Positions 1 to 7,511 of a DNA stretch of 64,000 nt are shown here, one piece after another (the stretch's first letter is position 1; the number at the start of each line of letters is the position of its first letter). The translations under genes and the position numbers were made by a program. The DNA lies in the NCBI GenBank assembly GCA_016786845.1, contig JAEUVB010000008.1, forward strand, positions 1 through 64,000, given 5' to 3'. This DNA comes from Chitinophagaceae bacterium. GTDB lineage: Bacteria > Bacteroidota > Bacteroidia > Chitinophagales > Chitinophagaceae. The notes beneath the pieces are model-generated. The model saw nothing but the letters and a program-made list of their open reading frames with translations. It had not been told where the DNA came from and did no database searches.

Positions 1-91
1 ACCATCGACGAAAGGCTATTTCATAGCCATGCTTCTCGTCCGTTTTCTCAAACGAATCACTCACTTGGAGAGTGTACTTTTTTTGCTCCAT
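1..91 (-). CDS. Partial unknown ORF at left edge (N-terminal 30 residues)
   Basis: An ATG at 91 on the minus strand opens a frame that stays open to the window edge. It reads MEQKKYTLQVSDSFEKTDEK and continues with a basic, hydrophilic stretch ending in RRW. I do not recognise the family. No signal peptide or membrane segment is visible and no clear promoter precedes it. It could be the start of a small protein or a chance frame; only sequence left of the window would settle it. Confidence 0.3.
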   Translation of the reverse strand, partial: MEQKKYTLQVSDSFEKTDEKHGYEIAFRRW

Positions 92-535
92 TTTACTTTT
101 TGTTTGTCCAAAAAGTGACAAGTTTTTTTAGGAGATGACAAAGAGTAGATTGCTTACTTCTGCCAAAGGATACCCTGTTTAAATGCAAGGATATTTAACT
201 TCTGCCGGTAGATATTTGATTTCGGTCAGTGGATTGTTTGCTTTAATGTTGAGCCTTGTGGCAACGGCTAGAGGAAATTTGGTTCCGGTAAAACGATAAA
301 TAAATTTGAACGGTTTAATATCTAGTATGTTCACAGAATGATTAAAAATTTTAATCTTGTATTCACTCTTTAAATGTCATCAGGCCGGCTCAAACTTCTT
401 ATTTCAGGAAACTAACACACCCCGCATTCTGAAAATTCTCTAATCCTGTGAATTCTGATTCAGACAATTAAAAAACATTTCCGCCTTCACCCACCATTAA
501 ACAATAAGCATTAAGCATTCAACATTCATCATTAA
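92..535. other. Intergenic region without a recognisable gene
   Basis: About 440 bp with stop codons in all frames. It contains two copies of an ACTTCTGCC word (near 156 and 198), AT-rich filler, and at its right end a low-complexity stretch listed separately. No tRNA, terminator or convincing TAnnTTTG promoter was seen. Confidence 0.5.
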
Positions 536-547
536 TCATTCAACATT
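494..547. repeat. Low-complexity CATTAA/CATTCA degenerate tandem repeat
   Basis: Successive variants of a 7-9 bp word (cattaaa, cattaag, cattcaa, cattcat, cattaat, cattcaa) occupy about 54 bp. The array runs into the last codons of the Nudix gene: its final residues (N-V-E) and TGA stop are inside the repeat. Similar short AATGTTGAATG-like stretches are common between Bacteroidota genes (from memory, not checked). Confidence 0.55.
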
Positions 548-1162
548 CCCCAAAACCGCTTCCAACTCCGCAATCATCATCGCCGTAGCGCCCCACACAA
601 TAATCGATGGATCGAGATGGTAGACCGGTGTTTTCATACCCAGATCTTTTCGATCGGAGCGGAACACTTCATGTTCTTTTTTATTCTCCGGATGAAATAA
701 AACATCCAATGGCACTTGTATAATTTCTTCTACTTCCTGCTCGGAGGCTTTATACGATTGAAGCGATTTGATAAAACCAACCACCGGGGTCACCAGGAAA
801 TTACTCGGAGGGATATAAACCGGTGTCAGACTGCCCAAAATTTCTATGTCCTGACGACGTACACCAATCTCTTCTTCACATTCCCGTATGGCAGTGTATA
901 AAAGATCAGGATCAGAACTATCTTTTTTCCCTCCCGGAAAACTAATTTGTCCGCTATGGGTATGCCCGTCTTCGGTACGTCGGATCAGCAAGGTATTCCA
1001 TTGTTCATCTACATGGTAAAGTAATATCATCACCCCGCCCAAACGTACATCGTCGGGTGCCTGCATATCCCGATGTCGTATGGGTGGAGCCATTCGCATT
1101 TGGGCATCTATGCCGGGTAGTGGCAGACTCAGTTTCTCTTTGATCAATTCTATCAGCATCAT
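536..1162 (-). CDS. CoA pyrophosphatase-type Nudix hydrolase
   Basis: A 208-residue Nudix protein. The segment LLIRRTEDGHTHSGQISFPGG matches the UPF0035 signature that marks the NudL/YeaB-like CoA and acyl-CoA diphosphatase branch. The Nudix helix follows, ending in RECEEEIGV, whose glutamates bind the catalytic metal. Such enzymes cleave CoA to 3',5'-ADP and phosphopantetheine in the cytoplasm; substrate is inferred from the subfamily signature only. The start overlaps the stop of rlmD by 4 bp (ATGA), so the two are probably translationally coupled. The C-terminus ends inside a low-complexity DNA repeat, so its last residues may vary between strains. Confidence 0.85.
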   Translation of the reverse strand: MMLIELIKEKLSLPLPGIDAQMRMAPPIRHRDMQAPDDVRLGGVMILLYHVDEQWNTLLIRRTEDGHTHSGQISFPGGKKDSSDPDLLYTAIRECEEEIGVRRQDIEILGSLTPVYIPPSNFLVTPVVGFIKSLQSYKASEQEVEEIIQVPLDVLFHPENKKEHEVFRSDRKDLGMKTPVYHLDPSIIVWGATAMMIAELEAVLGNVE

Positions 1163-2562
1163 TTCTTAAGTTTTAATTGCACCACATTTTCAATATGATG
1201 GGTATGCGGAAACATATCCACTGCCTGTGATAAAGTGACCTCGTAGGCTGAAGCCAGTAATTGTAAGTCTCTCGCCTGAGTCGCTGGGTTGCAACTCACA
1301 TACACCATCACAGGTGCTTTCATTTCCAGGAGCTTTTCTATCAGGGTATCATGGCAACCCGCACGCGGCGGATCAATGATGACCACATCCGGTGAACCAT
1401 GCTTCCGGAAGAATTCGTCATTGCATATTTTAATCACATCTCCGGTATAGAATTCTGCATGCGCCAAACCGTTCCAGTCCGCATTGATTCGCGCATCTTG
1501 TATGGCATCGTCTACGGTCTCTACTCCAATAATTTTTTGTACACCCCCGGATAAAAAAATGCCAATACTTCCGGTACCACAATACAGATCATATAAAATT
1601 TCATGTCCCTTGCATTCGGCAAATTCACGCACAATACGATAGAGCTCAGTAGCCTGTTGGGTATTGGTCTGAAAAAAAGATTTCGGACTGATCTTGAACC
1701 GGAAGTCTTCGAGTTTTTCTTCGATATATTCTTTCCCCGAAAAACAAATGACGTCCTGATCATAAATCGTATCATTGGCTTTCAGGTTAATGGTATAGTT
1801 GAGTGAAGTGATTTGCGGAAATTCAGTTTGTATCGCCGTCATCATTTCTTGTATATTTTCAGGATGGTCTTCTCCGAAAACTAGATTCACCAGCACCTCG
1901 TTCAGTGATGATAAGCGAATAATGAGGGTACGAAGCAGTCCCTGATGCAGACGAATGTCGTAAAAAGTATAGCCTCTCTCCAAGGCAAACGTGCGGATAA
2001 AATTTCGAATCTCGTTCGTGGGCTCCGATTGTAAATGACAGGTATCAATATCAATGACCTTATCGAACAATCTCGGCGCATGAAAGCCAACCACATTCTG
2101 ATCGAAACTCAAATCTTTTTGAAGATCGGCATGGGTCAGATAACGTTTGTTTGAAAAGGTAAACTCCAGTTTGTTTCGATATTCACGGATTTGGGCAGAC
2201 CCTTTAATGGGTAAATAGGTCCCGACTTCCACTTTTCCTATCCGGCGAAGCTGGTCCTTAACCTGTTGGTCCTTATAGGATAATTGTTTTTCATAAGGCA
2301 GCATTTGCCATTTACACCCGCCGCAAATTCCGAAATGACTGCAAAAAGCATCAACCCGATCGGGCGAAAAGCTCACAATTCGACTCACCATAGCCTCGGC
2401 CCAGTCTTTTTTGCTCCGGTGTACAAACAGGTCGGCCACATCCCCGGGTACCGCCCCTTCTACAAAAATCACCTTATTGTCGTGACGGGCTATGCATTTT
2501 CCTTCTGCTGCATAGGTCTCGATGAGCATATTTTCCAGGGTATATTTTTTTCTTTTCGCCAT
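1159..2562 (-). CDS. rlmD: 23S rRNA (uracil-5-)-methyltransferase, RlmD/TrmA family
   Basis: A 467-residue SAM-dependent RNA m5U methyltransferase. After an N-terminal TRAM-like domain (about residues 1-60) come the iron-sulfur cysteines C74, C80 and C83 (CSHFGICGGC), with C175 as probable fourth ligand. The SAM loop is LYCGTGSIGIF, followed by DPPRAG and the catalytic motif VSCNPATQARDL with nucleophile C424. The family modifies U1939, U747 or U54 of tRNA; the exact target cannot be told from sequence, so the symbol is provisional. I chose the Met at 2562 (MAKRKKYTLE) because the frame's upstream 15 residues are atypical and the TRAM domain starts there. The Nudix gene follows with a 4-bp overlap. 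Confidence 0.85.
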   Translation of the reverse strand: MAKRKKYTLENMLIETYAAEGKCIARHDNKVIFVEGAVPGDVADLFVHRSKKDWAEAMVSRIVSFSPDRVDAFCSHFGICGGCKWQMLPYEKQLSYKDQQVKDQLRRIGKVEVGTYLPIKGSAQIREYRNKLEFTFSNKRYLTHADLQKDLSFDQNVVGFHAPRLFDKVIDIDTCHLQSEPTNEIRNFIRTFALERGYTFYDIRLHQGLLRTLIIRLSSLNEVLVNLVFGEDHPENIQEMMTAIQTEFPQITSLNYTINLKANDTIYDQDVICFSGKEYIEEKLEDFRFKISPKSFFQTNTQQATELYRIVREFAECKGHEILYDLYCGTGSIGIFLSGGVQKIIGVETVDDAIQDARINADWNGLAHAEFYTGDVIKICNDEFFRKHGSPDVVIIDPPRAGCHDTLIEKLLEMKAPVMVYVSCNPATQARDLQLLASAYEVTLSQAVDMFPHTHHIENVVQLKLKK

Positions 2563-2663
2563 GCCGCTTTGAAGTGTTAAAGTGCTGCAAATGTAACAAC
2601 TCTGCATTTTAAAGCAGCGTCTACTTTACGTAACTTCGGACACTTTTAAAAACTCCCACTGCT

Positions 2664-4115
2664 ATGATTCAAAGGATGCTACTCCTCCTCGTTTGTTTAT
2701 TTGGTTCAGCCATGACCCAAGCCCGTGACGGATATTCTGTAAAAGTAAAATTCACGGATGCGAAAGACTCCCTCATCTATCTCTGCCATTATTTTGGAAA
2801 AAGCACTACGGTGTTCAAAGACGATTCAGCCAGGCTCAGCCATACCGGTGAAGCACTCTTCAAATCGGATAAAAAAATTGTCGGTGGTATCTATATGATA
2901 CTATTCGCCGATAAAACCTCTTCCATGGAAATCCTCCTGTCGAATGGCGACAATTATAGTGTAGAGGTCACTAAATCGGATATTTACAAATCTGCTAAAT
3001 TCACGGGAAGTCAGGTCAATACTGACTTTTATAATTATCAGAAATTCCTCCAGGGCTATGGAGCGGGCTATCAGAAAATTGAAGCCGAATTGGTAACTGC
3101 CAAAACCAAAAAGGATAGTACCGAAATTTACGATCGTTTGAAAGTTAAGGGTAAAGAGCTCACCGGATATCGCCACGACTATGCCGTGAAAAACCCGAAC
3201 TTGTTTTTAGGTAAATTGTTCAAGGCCGTTGAAGACCCTGAAATTCCAACTGAATACCCCGATTTGCCGGATCAGCCCGGGAAAAAAGATTCTAGCTTCC
3301 CGCGTACTTTCTACAAAAACCATTATTGGGACGGATATGATTTCCGTGACGACCGACTGATCTATACCCCGATCTACGAGCGTAAATTGGATGATTATAT
3401 TACGAAGTTAGTGGTTCCGGTGCCGGATTCTGTGATTAAGGAATGTGATATCATTCTGAAAAAGGCCGATGGGATGGAGGAAACCTTCAAGTATTCATTG
3501 TGGTACCTCACGCGTTGGACAGAAACCAGCAAGGTGATGGGTATGGATGAAGCCTTCGTATATCTGGTCGAAAACTATTACATGCGCGGAAAGGCTACCT
3601 GGATCGATTCGGCCCAATTGGAAAAATATAAGGACCGTGCAAGAAAAATTGCGCCCAATATGATCGGTCAACCGGCCATGGACCTTCGTATGGTCGATAC
3701 CAGCGATCAAAAGACGATTCCTTTATCCTCAGTAAAAGCAGATTATACCATCCTCATTTTCTGGTCGCCCACTTGCGGACATTGCCAAAAGGAAATGCCG
3801 AAATTTGACTCTCTCTATCATGCAGCACTCTATAAGTATAATGTAAAAATTTATGCTGTGGAAGCCGAAGACGAAAGCCAGAAATGGAAAGAATATATTA
3901 AATCGAATAACCTCGATGAAGGCTGGATTCATGTACACGATCCTAACCGTATTACCAACTTCCGTGCGTTTTACGATGTATACAGTACACCGACCTTATA
4001 TCTTTTAGACGCCAATAAAGTCATTCGTGGTAAACGCATCGATCATACCAATGTCTTAGGACTGATCGAATGGCTGGAAAAACGTAAAAAAGAGGAAAAA
4101 CAAAAAAACAAATAA
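2664..4115 (+). CDS. TlpA-like thioredoxin-fold protein with DUF4369/DUF5106-like N-terminal part
   Basis: A 483-residue exported protein. Residues 1-20 form a signal peptide (MIQRMLLLLVCLFGSAMTQA). Residues ~22-120 resemble the DUF4369 beta domain often fused to Bacteroidota TlpA proteins, ~170-290 resemble DUF5106, and ~335-475 form the thioredoxin fold with active site C371-G-H-C374 (WSPTCGHCQKEMP) and a cis-Pro-type segment YSTPTLYLLD. It probably reduces or isomerises disulfides in the periplasm. The C-terminus is very lysine-rich. The PpiC-type foldase starts 38 bp downstream, which suggests a shared role in envelope protein folding. Confidence 0.82.
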   Translation: MIQRMLLLLVCLFGSAMTQARDGYSVKVKFTDAKDSLIYLCHYFGKSTTVFKDDSARLSHTGEALFKSDKKIVGGIYMILFADKTSSMEILLSNGDNYSVEVTKSDIYKSAKFTGSQVNTDFYNYQKFLQGYGAGYQKIEAELVTAKTKKDSTEIYDRLKVKGKELTGYRHDYAVKNPNLFLGKLFKAVEDPEIPTEYPDLPDQPGKKDSSFPRTFYKNHYWDGYDFRDDRLIYTPIYERKLDDYITKLVVPVPDSVIKECDIILKKADGMEETFKYSLWYLTRWTETSKVMGMDEAFVYLVENYYMRGKATWIDSAQLEKYKDRARKIAPNMIGQPAMDLRMVDTSDQKTIPLSSVKADYTILIFWSPTCGHCQKEMPKFDSLYHAALYKYNVKIYAVEAEDESQKWKEYIKSNNLDEGWIHVHDPNRITNFRAFYDVYSTPTLYLLDANKVIRGKRIDHTNVLGLIEWLEKRKKEEKQKNK

Positions 4116-4120
4116 AACAA

Positions 4121-4128
4121 TACCTTTG
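4121..4128 (+). promoter_or_regulatory. TACCTTTG -7 promoter element for the foldase gene
   Basis: An exact TAnnTTTG Bacteroidota -7 motif lies 25 bp before the ATG at 4154, in the short gap after the thioredoxin gene. No good TTTG -33 box is found at 19-21 bp, so this is a partial match. Confidence 0.4.
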
Positions 4129-4153
4129 CATCTTCCTAAAATTAAATGATACG

Positions 4154-6127
4154 ATGACCCGAAAACTGTTATTCCTAGTAAGTTGTTGCCTGTTCTCCTC
4201 AGGATTTATTTTAGCTCAAAAAAAGGCAGCCGATCCTGTATTGTTTACTTATGGCGGAAAGCCAGTCGGTAAAGCGGAGTTTCTGCGCATGTATACCAAG
4301 AATATTAATAATCAGAAACCGGACTATAGTGAGGCTGCCTTGCGCGAATATTTGACACTGTATTCCCGATTCAAAATGAAGGTATCGGAAGCAGAGAGCA
4401 AACAAATGGATACCCTTTCCGGTATACAGTCTGAATTGGGAACGTATAAAAAACAATTGGCAAAAACCTATCTTACCGATAAAGAAGTAACCGATAATTT
4501 GGTGAAAGAGGCATACAATAGAATGAAAAAGGATATTCGCGTTTCGCATATCCTCATCAATACGCCGCGCAATTCCGATGATACCATGGCTGCCTATCGT
4601 AAAATTGATAGTCTGTATAAAGCAATACAATCCGGAGCCGACTTTTCAAACATAGCCAAAGCGGTCAGTGATGACAAACCTTCAGGTGCCTTGGGTGGCG
4701 ATTTAGGTTTTATGACTGCCCTTCAATACGTTTATCCTTTTGAATCGGAAGCTTACAATCTGGCCATCGGCAGTATTTCCAAGCCGGTTCGGACCATTTT
4801 CGGTTATCACATTATTAAGAAAACAGAAGAACGTCCCGCTCGCGGTGAAATTCAGGTTTCACAAATCATGGTGGGTGTACAAAAAAGCCAGGGTGAAGAA
4901 GGCGCGAAAGCTGCTAAAACGAAAATTGATTCCCTCTATTCTGTTTTGAAAAAGGGGAATGTGAAATTTGAAACCATCGTCGAAAAATATTCTGACGATA
5001 AATTCTCTAAGAATGCCCAAGGAGCCTTGCCTACATTTGGTGTAGGACAAATGGTACCTACTTTTGAAGATGCCGCATTTGCACTGAAAAACCCGGGTGA
5101 TATTTCGGCCCCAATTCTTACTGAGTTTGGATACCATATCATCAAGCTGACCAAGAAAACCCCTTTACGTCCTTTTGATTCTGTAAAGACCGATATCACC
5201 AAGCGTGTAGAAAAAGATGGCCGTATCGATATCGCCCGTCAGTTGTATACCAATAAGATCAAAGTCAAAGTAGGCTATAAAGAATATCCTGATGCGCTTA
5301 CCGAATTGATCAATGCCATACCGGATTCCAGCTTGCGTAATGGTGGTTTTCAGGGTAGTAATTTCAAGCAGTACAGAAAAAATTTGTTTGAAATGAGTGG
5401 TACAGTTTTTAATCAGGCCGACTTTGCCAATTATATCGAAACCTATACTCACGGAAGAATCTACGGACAAAAGGAAAGCACCCTGCGTTCATTGTTTAAG
5501 AATTATACTGATAAGGCTTTATACGATTACCAGGAAAATCAGTTGATCGATGAGAATGAAGAATATCGTAATCTGTTGACCGAATATCGTGACGGGATTA
5601 TGTTGTTCGAACTCACCGACAAATCTGTTTGGAGTCGTGCCTCATCGGATACGATTGGATTGGATGCTTACTATCAGCAACACAAATCGAAGTATATGTG
5701 GCAGCCTGCCATCAAAGGCCAAATTTATAGAGCACAGGATGAAGAGTATATCAAGAGAGTGGTGAAGGCCTTGAACAACCCTGAATTGAAAACACCGGAA
5801 GAAGTAGCCAAAGATGCCAATGGCGATGGTGCTCAAAACAAAGTGGTTTTCGAAACCGGTAAATTTGAAAAGACTCGTTTCCCGGCAGGCACTAAATTGA
5901 TCGCGGGTAAATATTCACCTTATTATAAAAATGAAGACGGTTCTTATACCTTGGTCAATGTAGTTGAAGTGTATGATCAGCCTACCCAAAAAACATTATC
6001 GGAAGCCCGTGGCTATGTGATTTCCGAGTATCAGGAATATTTGGAAAAGCAATGGATCAGTGATCTGGAAGCAAAATATCCGGTGACGATTAATGAGGCT
6101 ACATTGAAGGCCATGGTGAAGAAATAA
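4154..6127 (+). CDS. Periplasmic peptidyl-prolyl isomerase with two PpiC rotamase domains (SurA/PpiD-like)
   Basis: A 657-residue exported foldase. The signal peptide is MTRKLLFLVSCCLFSSGFILAQ. A helical SurA-like region follows, then two parvulin domains: ~127-228 (IRVSHILI ... FGYHIIKK) and ~233-335 (IQVSQIMV ... FGYHIIKL), each with the GDLGF/LPTFGVGQMVP-type glycine segment typical of PpiC. The C-terminal ~300 residues are a second helical, charged region. It probably escorts unfolded outer-membrane proteins, and SurA-type chaperones in Bacteroidota are often present in several copies. A strong intrinsic terminator lies 18 bp after the stop. Confidence 0.88.
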   Translation: MTRKLLFLVSCCLFSSGFILAQKKAADPVLFTYGGKPVGKAEFLRMYTKNINNQKPDYSEAALREYLTLYSRFKMKVSEAESKQMDTLSGIQSELGTYKKQLAKTYLTDKEVTDNLVKEAYNRMKKDIRVSHILINTPRNSDDTMAAYRKIDSLYKAIQSGADFSNIAKAVSDDKPSGALGGDLGFMTALQYVYPFESEAYNLAIGSISKPVRTIFGYHIIKKTEERPARGEIQVSQIMVGVQKSQGEEGAKAAKTKIDSLYSVLKKGNVKFETIVEKYSDDKFSKNAQGALPTFGVGQMVPTFEDAAFALKNPGDISAPILTEFGYHIIKLTKKTPLRPFDSVKTDITKRVEKDGRIDIARQLYTNKIKVKVGYKEYPDALTELINAIPDSSLRNGGFQGSNFKQYRKNLFEMSGTVFNQADFANYIETYTHGRIYGQKESTLRSLFKNYTDKALYDYQENQLIDENEEYRNLLTEYRDGIMLFELTDKSVWSRASSDTIGLDAYYQQHKSKYMWQPAIKGQIYRAQDEEYIKRVVKALNNPELKTPEEVAKDANGDGAQNKVVFETGKFEKTRFPAGTKLIAGKYSPYYKNEDGSYTLVNVVEVYDQPTQKTLSEARGYVISEYQEYLEKQWISDLEAKYPVTINEATLKAMVKK

Positions 6128-6145
6128 ATACATACTTCTTATAAG

Positions 6146-6171
6146 AGCCCCCTTTATCGGGGGCTTTTTTT
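6146..6171 (+). terminator. Rho-independent terminator after the PpiC foldase
   Basis: Stem AGCCCCC/GGGGGCT with a 6-nt loop (TTTATC) followed directly by a run of seven T. It ends the thioredoxin-foldase transcription unit. Confidence 0.93.
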
Positions 6172-6218
6172 ATGGCTATCCTTTTGCATTTTTTTGCCAT
6201 TTTTTTAACAGCATAAAC

Positions 6219-6250
6219 TTGGGATAGGGGTATCAGGAATTTTAATTTTG
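6219..6250 (+). promoter_or_regulatory. Bacteroidota-type promoter for the PDZ protein
   Basis: A TTG box at 6219-6221 and TAATTTTG (TAnnTTTG) at 6243-6250 are separated by 21 bp. The predicted start site would leave a leader of only about 15 nt before the ATG at 6272. Confidence 0.6.
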
Positions 6251-6271
6251 TACAAACAAATACATAATTAT

Positions 6272-7258
6272 ATGAAAAAGATAACTATTGCCATGACCCT
6301 CATCGCGTCACTGATCGGTGTAAACAGTTTACAGGCGCAAAATAAAAATAATCAAAAGGAAAAAATCGAAACCATCGTCATCAATGGTGATGAAGGTAAA
6401 TCACAAACAACCATAGAGATCAAAGACGGTGAGGTCTTTATCGACGGTAAAAAAGTAGCAGACGATTCCAAGGACCGGGATGGGAATGTAAAAATCATCA
6501 AGAAGAAAGTGATCGTCAATGGTCAGGAGTTAAAAGATGAAGACATCGATATGGAAGCCTTTGTATTTCCGAACGATGGTATGGATATGCAGCAACAAAA
6601 GCCGATGCTGGGCGTCACAACTAAAACTTCAGATAAAGAATCAGGTGCTTGGGTAGAAAGTGTGGTACCCGGATCTCCGGCTGAGAAGTTGGGTTTGATG
6701 GAAGGGGATATTATCACCAAAGTAAATGACCGCAATATTTCTTCTCCGAGAGATTTGGTGGAAGCCATTGGTGAATACAAACCCGGAGACCAAATTGACA
6801 TTACCTATGAGAGAAACAGTAACGAATTCACAAAAAATGTGAAGCTGAGCGAACGTAAGGATCGTATCGTCATGAATGGCACGATGCCTTTTAATGAAGA
6901 AGAGATCATGAGAAATATGGCGCCCATGATGCGGTCGTTTCAATGGGAAGGGCCGGGTAGTGTACCCAATCGTGCCCCTGCACCTAAAATCGGTGTCAGT
7001 GCCGAAGACAGAGCCGACGGAGACGGGGTTTTGGTCAGTGATTTAACACCGGGATCCGCAGCAGAAAAGGCCGGCATCCTGAAGAATGATGTGATTGTTT
7101 TGTTTGGATCTAAGACTATTGAAAATGTAGATGAACTGATGGAGGCCATTGCCAATAATCAAAACAAAAACAGTGTGGCGGTTGAAGTCAAAAGAAATGG
7201 TGTAGTGAAGCAACTCACTTTGACGATGCCAAAAAATTTGAAGAAGAAGGATCTGTAA
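6272..7258 (+). CDS. Exported protein with two PDZ domains
   Basis: A 328-residue protein starting with a signal peptide (MKKITIAMTLIASLIGVNSLQAQ). A charged, lysine/aspartate-rich region (~24-108) is followed by PDZ1 (~110-200, MLGVTTKTS ... GSPAEKLGLMEGDIITKVND) and PDZ2 (~238-322, KIGVSAEDR ... GSAAEKAGILKNDVIVLFG). It resembles the PDZ part of HtrA/DegP proteases, but no trypsin-like domain or GNSGG motif is present, so it is likely a binding or adaptor protein of the periplasm. The Met at 6272 is preferred over a start at 6248 because it begins the signal peptide. Confidence 0.8.
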   Translation: MKKITIAMTLIASLIGVNSLQAQNKNNQKEKIETIVINGDEGKSQTTIEIKDGEVFIDGKKVADDSKDRDGNVKIIKKKVIVNGQELKDEDIDMEAFVFPNDGMDMQQQKPMLGVTTKTSDKESGAWVESVVPGSPAEKLGLMEGDIITKVNDRNISSPRDLVEAIGEYKPGDQIDITYERNSNEFTKNVKLSERKDRIVMNGTMPFNEEEIMRNMAPMMRSFQWEGPGSVPNRAPAPKIGVSAEDRADGDGVLVSDLTPGSAAEKAGILKNDVIVLFGSKTIENVDELMEAIANNQNKNSVAVEVKRNGVVKQLTLTMPKNLKKKDL

Positions 7259-7299
7259 ATTGAAGAGAGATTGAACGGGTTGAACGCAGATTTACTGGC

Positions 7300-7390
7300 A
7301 ATCGCGAGCGGCAACGATAGTAGTGGAAAGCCCACAGTGACGACGCAGGAGGAGCGAGGACTTGGAACGAATAGCGTGTCTGCCGCCCTG
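7300..7390 (+). repeat. Intergenic element, copy A (GATAGTAGTGGAAAGC core)
   Basis: The gap 7259-7511 holds a GC-richer block with the core GATAGTAGTGGAAAGC at 7316-7331, then a purine-rich GACGACGCAGGAGGAGCGAGGAC run and GGAACGAATAGCG. The core matches GATGGTAGCGGATAGC at 61638-61653 in 13 of 16 positions, and both are followed by a second TAGCG/GAGCGG word. A minus-strand ORF over this region has no protein-like features. This looks like a dispersed intergenic element or structured RNA; from memory, similar blocks occur between genes of other Bacteroidota. Confidence 0.5.
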
Positions 7391-7511
7391 ATATTTTCTT
7401 GAGAGATATAAAAATGAATGTTGGTTTTTTAATGTGTAATGCCAGGGTGAATAGGGTCTAACAGCCCATTCATGTTGGTTAGAAAAGGGCGGAGCGAACA
7501 CTCTGCCTTTT

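Noticed and set aside
4211..4630. 139-residue antisense ORF in the foldase gene
   Set aside because: The sense gene has clear PpiC domains; this frame has no motif and no promoter.
7292..7501. Minus-strand 69-residue ORF in the gap before the T9SS gene
   Set aside because: It covers the repeated element, has an odd composition (many Arg, Ser, His) and no homology signs.
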